Assembly: GCF_005221305.1 (NCBI RefSeq)
Contig: NZ_CP039887.1
Location: 620,001 to 684,000, forward strand
Reading direction: 5' to 3'
Length of the DNA stretch: 64,000 nt
Source of the DNA: Neisseria subflava
GTDB lineage: Bacteria > Pseudomonadota > Gammaproteobacteria > Burkholderiales > Neisseriaceae
Shown here in pieces: positions 1 through 8,294 of this stretch. Every line of letters begins with the position of its first letter. Position 1 is the first letter of the stretch. The notes beneath the pieces are model-generated. The model had not been told where the DNA came from. It saw only the letters and a program-made list of their open reading frames with translations, and searched no databases. Position numbers and translations under genes: made by a program.

Positions 1-108
1 CGGTCTTTCATGTAGTTTGCACAATACGGCGAGGCGGTTGGGATTGGCCAGTAGTTTGAGAAAAGCGGTGGCTTCTTCGTAGGGCGGTTGATTGTCGGCA
101 ATGGTCAT
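1..108 (-). CDS. ArsR-family transcriptional regulator, N-terminal part
   Basis: The first 36 codons of a gene that runs off the left edge. The start ATG is at 108. The visible residues (ANPNRLAVLCKLHE) match the first helix of ArsR/SmtB winged-helix repressors, whose typical opening is LANPxRLxIL. It lies downstream of a rhodanese and a DUF2892 protein on the same strand, the arrangement of BigR/YgaV-type regulators that sense persulfide and repress their own sulfur operon. The sensing cysteines would lie outside the window, so the ligand is inference. A DUS-like sequence at about 171-183 separates it from the rhodanese gene. Confidence 0.75.
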   Translation of the reverse strand, partial: MTIADNQPPYEEATAFLKLLANPNRLAVLCKLHERP

Positions 109-187
109 TTTTCACGCTTTTCGGCAAATGAAGAGGTCGAATTATCAGTCATAATGGCCTCAGCAGCAACTTTCAGACGGCCTTTGC

Positions 188-709
188 TTAATGGTTCCAT
201 GGCATTTTGGCTAGCAGGCGAGCCATGCCGCAGAATCCGGTTAGCCCGGCCGTTAATAGGCCTGCGCCGACTATCACGTCTATCAGATAAAACCAAGGCG
301 ATACCAGCCAACCTGCCAGCACGCCTAACAGAATCAAACTGCCCGCAATGGTTTGCACCTGCCGCATGATATCCGGTGCGGCACGGTCGGCAACAATAGG
401 AAGCCCTGCAGCTTTCCATGCAAGTAAGCCGCCTTCTAGAATATAACATTCTCGACCTTGGCCAAGCGCTGACAATATTGTTTCTGCCCGTGTTGTACGT
501 TTACCGCTCAGGCAATAAAAAATCAGGCATGGGGCTGTATCATCGGGCAGTTTGTCTCGCTGCTGTTCAGGCGGAAGGGATAATGCGCCACCAATATGCC
601 CGCCCCGATATTCGGCTTGGCTTCGGATGTCCACTGCCAACGCGCCCTCACGGATTTTTGCCATTGCTTCGGAAGGCTTGATTTGCGGGAGTTGTCCGAC
701 CGTACTCAT
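188..709 (-). CDS. Rhodanese-like protein with C-terminal membrane segment (YgaP type)
   Basis: A 173-residue protein. Residues about 10-110 form a rhodanese domain with DIRSQAEYRGGHI and an active-site loop YCLSGKRT whose cysteine would carry the persulfide. Residues about 118-165 contain two hydrophobic helices of the DUF2892/YgaP C-terminal type, so it is probably anchored in the inner membrane with the catalytic domain in the cytoplasm. Its family transfers sulfane sulfur from thiosulfate or persulfide. It starts 12 bases after the DUF2892 gene (722-916) and precedes an ArsR regulator, so the three probably form one sulfide or persulfide-response operon. Confidence 0.85.
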   Translation of the reverse strand: MSTVGQLPQIKPSEAMAKIREGALAVDIRSQAEYRGGHIGGALSLPPEQQRDKLPDDTAPCLIFYCLSGKRTTRAETILSALGQGRECYILEGGLLAWKAAGLPIVADRAAPDIMRQVQTIAGSLILLGVLAGWLVSPWFYLIDVIVGAGLLTAGLTGFCGMARLLAKMPWNH

Positions 710-721
710 GTTTTGCCTTCT

Positions 722-916
722 TTATTTTTTGTTGATGCGGCAGGTGTTGATGCCCAATAAGCTGTACAGCGCGCAGTTGCCAATCAGTGCTGTACCCAGG
801 GGGATGATGCCCAGCCAACCCCACCAGCCAATGTGTCCGGTAGCGGCCACAGCAATCAGCGCTACGCCGATAACAATACGGATTACGCGATCCAAAGTAC
901 CCAAGTTTCGTTTCAT
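722..916 (-). CDS. DUF2892 small inner-membrane protein
   Basis: A 64-residue protein with two hydrophobic segments and the family signature (NLGTLDRVIRIVIG at the start, a glycine/tryptophan-rich middle, GNCALYSLLGINTC at the end). DUF2892 proteins accompany rhodaneses and the YgaP membrane tail belongs to the same family. Its molecular role is not established; a membrane partner in sulfur transfer is inference. It is the first gene of the operon and sits behind the strong promoter at 990-1017. Confidence 0.8.
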   Translation of the reverse strand: MKRNLGTLDRVIRIVIGVALIAVAATGHIGWWGWLGIIPLGTALIGNCALYSLLGINTCRINKK

Positions 917-989
917 TTTATTGCTCCTTGTTTCAGAATGAATTATCTATAAATAAATATATATATAATAAAAATCATATATGAGAAAT

Positions 990-1017
990 ATTATATCCCT
1001 AAAAATGATTTTGTCAA
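990..1017 (-). promoter_or_regulatory. Strong sigma-70 promoter of the DUF2892-rhodanese-ArsR operon
   Basis: On the minus strand there is a perfect TTGACA (-35, positions 1017-1012) and a perfect TATAAT (-10, positions 995-990) separated by 16 bases. The tract just downstream (about 950-990) is almost pure A/T with alternating ATAT runs, a plausible operator for the ArsR-type repressor encoded at the end of the operon. The operator assignment is inference. Confidence 0.7.
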
Positions 1018-1137
1018 ATTATTTGTAACCATGCAGTTTGGAATAGGGATAGGTATTGGTTTGTTTGGTTGGTGTAAATGATCGCTTAAGCATCTGATTT
1101 AAAATAAAAGAACGATATAATTTTTATATATAAAAAA

Positions 1138-1166
1138 GGCCGTCTGAAAAGTATTTTTCAGACGGC
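1138..1166. terminator. DUS inverted repeat, terminator after cls
   Basis: GGCCGTCTGAAAA pairs with TTTTCAGACGGC across a short loop, 15 bases after the cls stop codon. Paired DUS copies commonly serve as rho-independent terminators in Neisseria. Confidence 0.7.
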
Positions 1167-1181
1167 TTAAATATTTATGTT

Positions 1182-2675
1182 TTACAGTAAAGGACTCATC
1201 AGGCGGACGACATTTTCCACGAGGCCGCGGAGTTTGGAGCGTTGTTGCCATGATTTGATGGCAATGTAGCTGCTGTTTTTAAGGTAGCTGCGTTGGAGGT
1301 TGCAGATTTGTTTGGTGGTATCGCGATCGTAGATGGCGAGGCTGATTTCTAGGTTGAGGAAGAAACTGCGCATGTCCATGTTGACCGTACCGAAGAGGGA
1401 GTAGTCTTCGTCAATAGTCATGGTTTTGGCATGTAGAAGACCGCCTTCAAACATGGCGATTTTGACGCCGGCTTCCAGCAACATAGGGTAGTAGGCGCGT
1501 GAGGCGTAGCGAACCATCAGTGAATCGACTTTGGCAGGCAGTATCAGGGTCACTTTGACGCCGCGTTTGGCGGCAACGGTTAATGCCATGAGAAGCGGCT
1601 CGTCGGGGACAAAGTAGGGGGTGGTAATCGTGATTTGTTTGGTGGCGGCATAGATGGCGCTGATAATGGTTTCGTAAATAACGAAGCTGCCTTGCTCGGG
1701 GGCGGATGGAATGATTTGGGCAACGATATCGTCTTGCTGCATTTTTTCAGGAAGGATTTGGGGCAGCAGGCTTTGGGCTTGGTTGAGGTATGTTTGTACG
1801 TTTTGGAGGTTTTCATCGGTTTCGACGGCAAGGTCGGCGAAGAAGACGGCAGACAGTTCCAAAACCATAGGCCCTGTGCAGCGCATCATGACATCGACCC
1901 ATTCTCCGACGCCGGAGTTTTGTTTGAAATAGCGCGGGTCGACGAGGTTGAAGCTGCCGGTGTAACCGATTTTGCTGTCGATAACGAGGATTTTGCGGTG
2001 GTTGCGCAGGTCGGTACGCGTAAATAATGTGCGCCAAATGCCGACAGGCAATGAGGTATGTACTTCAATGCCTGCTTGGCGCAGTATCTCTACCCAATCG
2101 CTTTCAAAAAAACTCCTGCTGCCGACGGCATCGGCCAGAATGGCGCAGTCAACGCCTCGATCTGCGGCTGCAAGAATTTCATTTAAAATTTCTTCAATGC
2201 GGCCTTTGGGTTCGATAATGTAAAAGGCCAGCAGGCAGGAATGGGTTGCGGCGCGTATGTCCGCAAGCATGCTGTCGATGATGGCATCTGTGGTAGAGAG
2301 CAGGCTCATGGCGTTGCCTTTGGTTGCACCCAGCCCCGTTCCTTTTTCGGCAACTTTACTGATGCCGTGGTATCGTGATTTGACTTGGTCGGCAATGTCG
2401 AGATAGATATCGGCTAGATGGGTGGCGGCAAAGTTGCGGTAGAAGCGGTTCATTTCGCCGGTACGTTTGGCGCGGGCGGTGCCTAGACGAGGCTCTCCAA
2501 TAAGGATGTAGGCGATGGTTCCGAATACGGGGAAAAGGAATAGGATAATCAGCCAGGCAAAGGTTGAGCCGATGTTTTTTTGTTTGTACAACACGCGCAG
2601 CATACAGACGAGTGCGGCGCAGGTGTGGGCGAAGATGAAAATTTCGGTCCAGGTGATGTCTTTAAAAAAATTCAT
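1182..2675 (-). CDS. cls: Cardiolipin synthase
   Basis: A 497-residue protein, close to the usual ClsA length. It has two N-terminal membrane helices and two phospholipase-D (HKD) motifs: HRKILVID in the first half and HAKTMTID in the second, each followed by GSFN or GTVNMD. The enzyme condenses two phosphatidylglycerol molecules into cardiolipin at the inner membrane. The frame is open up to 2768, but the upstream part is encoded by DUS-containing intergenic DNA; MNFFKDITW at 2675 is the likely start, although its ribosome-binding site is weak. It is a single gene between two DUS terminators. Confidence 0.93.
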   Translation of the reverse strand: MNFFKDITWTEIFIFAHTCAALVCMLRVLYKQKNIGSTFAWLIILFLFPVFGTIAYILIGEPRLGTARAKRTGEMNRFYRNFAATHLADIYLDIADQVKSRYHGISKVAEKGTGLGATKGNAMSLLSTTDAIIDSMLADIRAATHSCLLAFYIIEPKGRIEEILNEILAAADRGVDCAILADAVGSRSFFESDWVEILRQAGIEVHTSLPVGIWRTLFTRTDLRNHRKILVIDSKIGYTGSFNLVDPRYFKQNSGVGEWVDVMMRCTGPMVLELSAVFFADLAVETDENLQNVQTYLNQAQSLLPQILPEKMQQDDIVAQIIPSAPEQGSFVIYETIISAIYAATKQITITTPYFVPDEPLLMALTVAAKRGVKVTLILPAKVDSLMVRYASRAYYPMLLEAGVKIAMFEGGLLHAKTMTIDEDYSLFGTVNMDMRSFFLNLEISLAIYDRDTTKQICNLQRSYLKNSSYIAIKSWQQRSKLRGLVENVVRLMSPLL

Positions 2676-2754
2676 ATTCGGTAGCGGGAGTGGATGTGTT
2701 TTTAAGTTTGAAGGTGTCAGCTGATAAGCTTCAGATATTAAGTATATAGAAAAA

Positions 2755-2805
2755 CCGTCTGAAAACAAATTTACACGATAATCGTGTTTCTGTTTTCAGA
2801 CGGCC
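2755..2805. terminator. DUS inverted repeat with nested palindrome, after hemE
   Basis: CCGTCTGAAAAC (2755-2766) pairs with GTTTTCAGACGG (2792-2803). Between the arms is a second perfect palindrome, ACACGATAATCGTGT (2773-2787). It lies directly after the hemE stop and could also be read from the cls side. Confidence 0.65.
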
Positions 2806-2820
2806 TTTGAGTTGTTTTAA

Positions 2821-3882
2821 TTAATGGTGATACTGACGGGATAATTCGTGTACGGTATCGACCAAAATTTTGGCGTGTTCCGGATCGGCGTGTTGGTTGA
2901 TGCCGTGGCCGAGGTTGAATACATGGCCGCTGCCGTTGCCATAGTCGGCAAGAATGCGTGCGACCTCGGTGCGGATAGACTCCGGTGTGCCGAAGAGGGC
3001 AAACGGGTCGAAGTTGCCTTGCAGAGCAACTTGTTCGCCGACGCGACGGCGGGCTTCGCCGATGTTGCAGGTCCAGTCCAAGCCCAATGCATCTGCGCCG
3101 ATTTCTGCCATGCTTTCCAGCCATAAGCCGCCGCCTTTGGCAAATACGATAACAGGCACGCGGCGACCTTCGCTTTCGCGTTTGAGTCCGGCAACGATTT
3201 GTCGGATGTACTTCAGGCTGAATTCTTTAAATGCGGCATCGCTCAACACGCCGCCCCAAGTATCGAAAATTTGTACGGCTTGTGCGCCGACATCGATTTG
3301 GGCGTTGAGGTAGGCGGTAACGGCTTGAGCATTGGTGTCGAGGATTTTATGCAGCAAATCAGGGCGTGAATACATCATGGTTTTGATGGTGCGGAATTCT
3401 TTGCTGCTGCCGCCTTCAACCATGTAGCAGGCAAGTGTGAATGGGCTGCCTGAGAAGCCGATCAGCGGAACTCGGCCGTCTAGTGCTTTACGGATGGAAG
3501 TTACGGCATCAAAGACGTATTGCAGTTTTTCCATGTCAGGAACTTGCAGTTTTGCAATGTCGACTTCGTGTTGCAAGGCGCGTTCAAATTTCGGGCCTTC
3601 GCCTTCGGCAAAATACAGGCCCAAACCCATGGCATCGGGAACGGTCAGAATATCGGAAAACAGAATTGCCGCGTCTAGATCAAAACGTTCTAAAGGTTGG
3701 ATGGTAACTTCGGTTGCCAACTCGGTGTTTTTGCACAAATCGAGAAAGCTGCCTGCGCGTGCGCGTGTGGCTTTGTATTCAGGCAGATAGCGCCCGGCTT
3801 GGCGCATCATCCAGATAGGAGTGTATTCGACAGGCTGTTTGAGCAGGGCGCGGAGGAAAGTGTCGTTTTTCAGAGCAGTCAT
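2821..3882 (-). CDS. hemE: Uroporphyrinogen decarboxylase
   Basis: A 353-residue protein, the normal length. It has the N-terminal signature PIWMMRQAGRYLPEY, ILFSDILTVPDAMG, and the C-terminal NLGHGI motif. The enzyme removes four carboxyl groups from uroporphyrinogen III to give coproporphyrinogen III in the cytoplasm. It is downstream of hemD-hemX and hemY on the same strand, forming a haem block, but DUS copies at 3920-3957 separate it from hemY, so it may have its own promoter. Confidence 0.97.
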   Translation of the reverse strand: MTALKNDTFLRALLKQPVEYTPIWMMRQAGRYLPEYKATRARAGSFLDLCKNTELATEVTIQPLERFDLDAAILFSDILTVPDAMGLGLYFAEGEGPKFERALQHEVDIAKLQVPDMEKLQYVFDAVTSIRKALDGRVPLIGFSGSPFTLACYMVEGGSSKEFRTIKTMMYSRPDLLHKILDTNAQAVTAYLNAQIDVGAQAVQIFDTWGGVLSDAAFKEFSLKYIRQIVAGLKRESEGRRVPVIVFAKGGGLWLESMAEIGADALGLDWTCNIGEARRRVGEQVALQGNFDPFALFGTPESIRTEVARILADYGNGSGHVFNLGHGINQHADPEHAKILVDTVHELSRQYHH

Positions 3883-3919
3883 GGTAGAGAGGCTTTCTGA
3901 TTTGGTGTGTTGGACAAAG

Positions 3920-3957
3920 TTCAGACGGCCTTAGATATGTATTGAGGCCGTCTGAAA
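3920..3957. terminator. DUS inverted repeat after hemY
   Basis: TTCAGACGGCC (3920-3930) and GGCCGTCTGAA (3946-3956) form a hairpin between hemY and hemE. Confidence 0.6.
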
Positions 3958-4017
3958 TGATTAAATGGTTGGTTTTGTTGTAGATTTCATATTGTCGCTT
4001 AGTGCGAAATCAGCACA

Positions 4018-5241
4018 TCAATTGGGTTGAGTAAGGGCTGCCGGATGTTCTTCTTCGGCCACGCTTTCCAAAACCAGATTGCGTTGTTCTTGCGCTTTTT
4101 GCGGTTGGTCGGTTTCATCAAACACGCGGGCCAAGACCAAATGTGCGGATACGCTGGGTTGCAGGGCGATGCTGGCTTCGAGGTAGCCTTGGGCTTTGCC
4201 CCAAAGTTTGCGTCCGTAAGCCAGTTGGCCAAGATACATCAACAGTGGTGCATTGTCGGGTTGTTCCTGAAGCCAAGAGTCTGCCAAGTCGATGGCTTTT
4301 TGTTGCTCGCGCTCGCTTAGGAAACGTACGGATTCGACAAATGCTTCCAAAAGCTCAGGCTGACGGGTTTGCGGATAATGGGCTTTAATCCATTTGACCG
4401 CCTCGGCATACAAACCCAAACGCTCGCATTTTTCGGCAATCGCGACACACAATTCGCCTGATTTCAAGCTTTCAGGAATGCGTTTCAAACAAGCTTTCAG
4501 ACTGCCTGCATCGGTTACTTCACTTAAGAGGTGGCGATATGCCCAATTTTGATACTGTTCGGCTTCGTAATCGTTGATGGCGCCGGCTTTAACCAGTTTT
4601 TCTGCTTTTGCCAAGACATCTGCAGCATCGCCATGATCAAAGGCATAACGCAATTGCAGGCGGACCAGGCGGCTTAAGTTGCTATTGATTTTTGCTGCGG
4701 CTTCAAGGTTTTGTGCGGCAGTCGGATAATCGCGGCGGCTCAGTGCAGATTCGGCCAGCAAAAGATGACGGGAAAGCTGTTGTTTTTGTGGCAGGTGTTC
4801 GATTTCATGCAGGTAGCGGTCGCGCAATTCGAAGTTTTCCATTTGGTCGGCCGCATGCGCGCCCAACATCAAAGCCAGGGTGCGGTTGTCGCCTGCTTCT
4901 TTGTTTTGCAAGACTTTGGCGGCTTCTTGTTCGGCTTTTTCAAAACGGCCTTCAAAATATGCCAGACCTGCGCTGTTCAAAGAGGCAGAAGCCTGACGGC
5001 CTTTGCGGGCAATGCCGAAGCGTTGCATACGCGCCGGAATATTTAAGAGGCCGAACACGAATTTAATCAGGAAATACAAGACGAATACGCTCAACAGCAG
5101 GCCTAAAACAAAGGCATGCAGATTGATACGCAGCATGGTTTGCTCAACCACGACATACACGTTGCCGGTATAAATGCCGGAAGCCAACGCTAAACCGACG
5201 GCGGCGGCAAACAGAATGACAATCCAAACGACGGTTTTCAT
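4018..5241 (-). CDS. hemY: HemY-like inner-membrane TPR protein
   Basis: A 407-residue protein with two N-terminal transmembrane helices (about 5-25 and 40-65) followed by a HemY_N domain and a helical TPR-like repeat region to the end. HemY of this type (not protoporphyrinogen oxidase) is an inner-membrane protein of the proteobacterial hemCDXY cluster; its exact role in late haem synthesis is unsettled. Its ATG overlaps the stop of the hemD-hemX fusion in an ATGA arrangement, so the two are translationally coupled. The C terminus is extended by a short acidic and proline-containing tail. Confidence 0.9.
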   Translation of the reverse strand: MKTVVWIVILFAAAVGLALASGIYTGNVYVVVEQTMLRINLHAFVLGLLLSVFVLYFLIKFVFGLLNIPARMQRFGIARKGRQASASLNSAGLAYFEGRFEKAEQEAAKVLQNKEAGDNRTLALMLGAHAADQMENFELRDRYLHEIEHLPQKQQLSRHLLLAESALSRRDYPTAAQNLEAAAKINSNLSRLVRLQLRYAFDHGDAADVLAKAEKLVKAGAINDYEAEQYQNWAYRHLLSEVTDAGSLKACLKRIPESLKSGELCVAIAEKCERLGLYAEAVKWIKAHYPQTRQPELLEAFVESVRFLSEREQQKAIDLADSWLQEQPDNAPLLMYLGQLAYGRKLWGKAQGYLEASIALQPSVSAHLVLARVFDETDQPQKAQEQRNLVLESVAEEEHPAALTQPN

Positions 5242-7361
5242 GCTTGCTCTCCTTTAATTTTGGCAGCAGGCTTGGTTTGGTTTTGTGGTTTGGCAGCTTC
5301 GGCGGCCGGTTCTTTTTTGTTTTCAGAGGGCAATGCAGGTGCTTCTAAAGATTGAGGAGCGGAAGCGGCCGCCGGTGCGGAAGTTGTGGTTTGCTCGGTA
5401 GTTGCAGCCGGAGCGGAAGCGGTTTTCTCGGCAGCTTGGGTTTGTGCAGCTTCTTCGGTCGTCATTTGTATACGCGAACCTTCTTGATAAGCGCGAACGG
5501 CGCTCAAGCTGGCTTTCAGGCTGTCGTCTGAAATCATGCGGACATCAAGGGCTTTGAGTTCGGCCAACTCTTTCAGCCATGACTGGGTAGCAGGGGATTT
5601 GCTGTCGAAGTATTGCTTCACGGTTGCTTCAACGTTGTTCAAATCGCTTTGATACACTTCGCCGTTGTGTTGCAACAGGGCAATGCGCGCATCCAAAAGG
5701 CGCAGGCGCAGGTTTTCACGGATGAAGTAGGTTTGATCGGGCGAAATCAACATGGCGTCGTTGCTGTCCAGATGACGGACTTCAACCAAGCCTTTGAGGG
5801 CATTGAGGGATTTTTCCCATGTGTTTTCCCACCAAGTTCCTGAATTGGCGACTTCGACAGGCGCGGCACCCGGTTTCAATACGCCGTCCAAAACCAAAGG
5901 CAGGCCTGAAATACCGCTTTCCAAACGGTCGAGACGCAAGGCAGTAGCGGAAATATCGACATAAGGACGGTTTTTCAGCGCGGCCAAATCATTGCTGATG
6001 GCTTGTTTGATGGGGATAAGTTCAGGTTGTTCAAAACGGCTTAAGCGGCTGTCGATGTGTTCCAATACGCTGACCGCGCCTTGGAGGTTGCCTGACAGCA
6101 TCAATTGTTGCGAAGCAGTGTTCAACATGGATTCGGCTTCGTCGACCAGCCAGTTGATACGGCCTTTGAGTAACTCTTGATAAGCTTTCTGCAATTGCAG
6201 GATTTGATCGCTATTGTTTTTTTGACCGTTGTTCAGGCGGTCTAACTCGGCTTGAATAGCGGTTTGGCGGTTGAGGTTGTCTTTTAGAAGGCTAGCGTTT
6301 TCAGATTCGCCCAATGCAGCTTTGTCGATTTTTTGGTTGAATTCGAGCTCTTGGTTTTTTAAAACATTTTGGCCCTGTACAAACAGGAATCCGCTCGCGC
6401 CCAAGCCAAGCAGTGCCAAGACGGTTGCACCTGCGGCCAAGGCTTTGCCGCCAGATTGTTTGATGATAACAGGGGCGTTGTTTTGTGGGAGATTGTTGGA
6501 CTCGGGCATGCTCGCCTCCACTCGCTGAGGTTGGGTAGGTTTGATTTGTTCAGACGGCCTTGTGTTTTCAGAACGTTCAGGCACCGGAGCTGCCGTATTG
6601 GCAACTTGTTGGGTATCTTTATTGTCTTCGACTGGGTTCACTGCTTGGCTCCTTTGTGGCATGGATGAAAGTGCAGCGGATAAAGAAGTGACGGTTTCTA
6701 CATGTTTGGCGCCGACGATGCGAAGTGCATCGGCAATACGCGGATGGTGGGTAAAGTATAGCAAGGATTCGAAGAATCGGGAAAATTGCGGCGGAATCTG
6801 ATGGAAAAATTCGCGCGCGAGCTCGCCGGATGTGACGTAGGCGGCAGCGATGTCTTCAGTTTTAAAGTTCTGCCAATCGATGGCGTGTGGCCGTCTGAAA
6901 TAGATTTCGGCGATGTCGATTTGGAAACCCAGTTCGGTCAGTTTGTCTGCTAAAAAATCACGGCCGCCATGACCTCGAATGATTAGAACTCGGGCGTTGG
7001 GTGGCAGGTTTTTCCAAATAGGCATTCTCAAGACGGCTTCGCTGTCGTTGCCGTCTTCGGGAGAGAATACGGGATAGGGGGAGAATTGCGCCAAAGTATG
7101 TTGGCTGGTTTGGCCGACGGTAATGTGTGCTTTGTGGCCGTCTGAAAAGTTCAGATGCGGCGCTGCGGTTTCAATAGCGGTCGGGCTGACCCAAAACACG
7201 ACGTCGGCTTGCTTGAATTGTTCGGGGAGTTTTTTTTGCGCCGAACAATCCACCTCTATTTCAATCGGACTCAATACCTGAGCCTGCCAACCGGCTGTAT
7301 GGCAGGTTTGGATATCTTGCTGTGGACGGTTGGACGGACGGATGATGAGTAGAGTAGGCAT
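5238..7361 (-). CDS. hemDX: Uroporphyrinogen-III synthase fused to HemX
   Basis: A 707-residue fusion. Residues about 1-235 are a HemD domain (MPTLLIIRPSNRPQQ opening, VLIIRGHGGRDFLADKL, AAYVTSGEL) that cyclises hydroxymethylbilane to uroporphyrinogen III. A low-complexity linker (about 236-300) contains a DUS at 6550-6561 encoding RPSE. A single transmembrane helix follows (about 305-330), then a coiled-coil and helical HemX domain and an Ala/Glu/Thr-rich tail. HemX is often labelled uroporphyrin-III C-methyltransferase, but no methyltransferase motif is visible. In many bacteria the two are separate genes. The stop overlaps the hemY start by 4 bases. Confidence 0.92.
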   Translation of the reverse strand: MPTLLIIRPSNRPQQDIQTCHTAGWQAQVLSPIEIEVDCSAQKKLPEQFKQADVVFWVSPTAIETAAPHLNFSDGHKAHITVGQTSQHTLAQFSPYPVFSPEDGNDSEAVLRMPIWKNLPPNARVLIIRGHGGRDFLADKLTELGFQIDIAEIYFRRPHAIDWQNFKTEDIAAAYVTSGELAREFFHQIPPQFSRFFESLLYFTHHPRIADALRIVGAKHVETVTSLSAALSSMPQRSQAVNPVEDNKDTQQVANTAAPVPERSENTRPSEQIKPTQPQRVEASMPESNNLPQNNAPVIIKQSGGKALAAGATVLALLGLGASGFLFVQGQNVLKNQELEFNQKIDKAALGESENASLLKDNLNRQTAIQAELDRLNNGQKNNSDQILQLQKAYQELLKGRINWLVDEAESMLNTASQQLMLSGNLQGAVSVLEHIDSRLSRFEQPELIPIKQAISNDLAALKNRPYVDISATALRLDRLESGISGLPLVLDGVLKPGAAPVEVANSGTWWENTWEKSLNALKGLVEVRHLDSNDAMLISPDQTYFIRENLRLRLLDARIALLQHNGEVYQSDLNNVEATVKQYFDSKSPATQSWLKELAELKALDVRMISDDSLKASLSAVRAYQEGSRIQMTTEEAAQTQAAEKTASAPAATTEQTTTSAPAAASAPQSLEAPALPSENKKEPAAEAAKPQNQTKPAAKIKGEQA

Positions 7362-7386
7362 AATGTGGGATAAATTATTAAGGTTT

Positions 7387-7418
7387 AGGCCGTCTGAAAG
7401 AAGGGTTTCAGACGGCCT
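7387..7418. terminator. DUS inverted repeat after fpr
   Basis: AGGCCGTCTGAAA and TTTCAGACGGCCT face each other across a short loop, 15 bases after the ferredoxin-NADP reductase stop. Confidence 0.7.
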
Positions 7419-7432
7419 GTTGCTAACGTACG

Positions 7433-8209
7433 TTATTGATCGACGAATGCGCGCTCAATCAGGTAGTCGCCGCGAACGCCGGTTTTCGGAGAAACGGTCA
7501 GTCCGAATTCGTCCAAAACGTTGCAGGTGTCTTTCAACATGGCTGGGCTGCCGCACAGCATAGCGCGGTCGTCTTGCGGATTGATTTTAGGCAGGCCGAT
7601 GTCTTCAAAGAGTTTGCCGCTGCGCATTAAATCGGTCAGACGGCCTTGATGTACATATTCTTCGCGTGAAACGATCGGGTAGTAAATCAGTTTTTCTTTA
7701 ACCAAGTCGCCCAAGTATTCGTGTTCGGGCAATTCTTTGGTGAAGCGGTCGTAGTATGCCAAGTCTTTTTTGTAGCGTACGCCGTGAACCAAGATAATTT
7801 TTTCGAATTGCTCATAAACATCAGGGTCTTTGGTAATGCTCAAGAAAGGGGCGATACCGGTACCGGTGCTCAAGAGGTAGAGATGTTTGCCCGGATTCAG
7901 GTCGCCGGCAACCAGTGTACCGGTCGGTTTTTTACTGATGAGGACATCGTCGCCGACTTTAAGGTGTTGCAGGCGGCTGGTCAATGGGCCGTCTTGTACT
8001 TTGATACTGAAAAATTCCAGATGCTCTTCCCAGTTGGCAGAAGCCACGCTGTATGCGCGCATCAGCGGTTTGCCGTCTACCATCAGGCCGACCATGACGA
8101 ATTGGCCGTTTTCAAAGCGCAAAGACTCGTCACGGGTACAGGTGAAAGTGAAGTAAGCGTCGGTCCAGTGGTGTACGGACAAGACTTTCTGGGTGTTGAA
8201 TGCTGCCAT
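7433..8209 (-). CDS. fpr: Ferredoxin/flavodoxin-NADP reductase
   Basis: A 258-residue protein, typical for the bacterial subclass. Visible motifs are RAYSVAS (FAD binding), GTGIAPF (NADP pyrophosphate binding), MLCGSPAM and the C-terminal ERAFVDQ tail. It passes electrons between NADPH and ferredoxin or flavodoxin in the cytoplasm. It stands alone between the haem genes and msbA, with a DUS at about 8230 upstream and a DUS hairpin downstream. Confidence 0.95.
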   Translation of the reverse strand: MAAFNTQKVLSVHHWTDAYFTFTCTRDESLRFENGQFVMVGLMVDGKPLMRAYSVASANWEEHLEFFSIKVQDGPLTSRLQHLKVGDDVLISKKPTGTLVAGDLNPGKHLYLLSTGTGIAPFLSITKDPDVYEQFEKIILVHGVRYKKDLAYYDRFTKELPEHEYLGDLVKEKLIYYPIVSREEYVHQGRLTDLMRSGKLFEDIGLPKINPQDDRAMLCGSPAMLKDTCNVLDEFGLTVSPKTGVRGDYLIERAFVDQ

Positions 8210-8294
8210 TGATATTTCCTGTCGGATAAGGCCGTCTGAAAAGAATAGGTAGGGGCGGCCGAGGTTAATAAAAAGAATGGAATATGGTGTTCAG

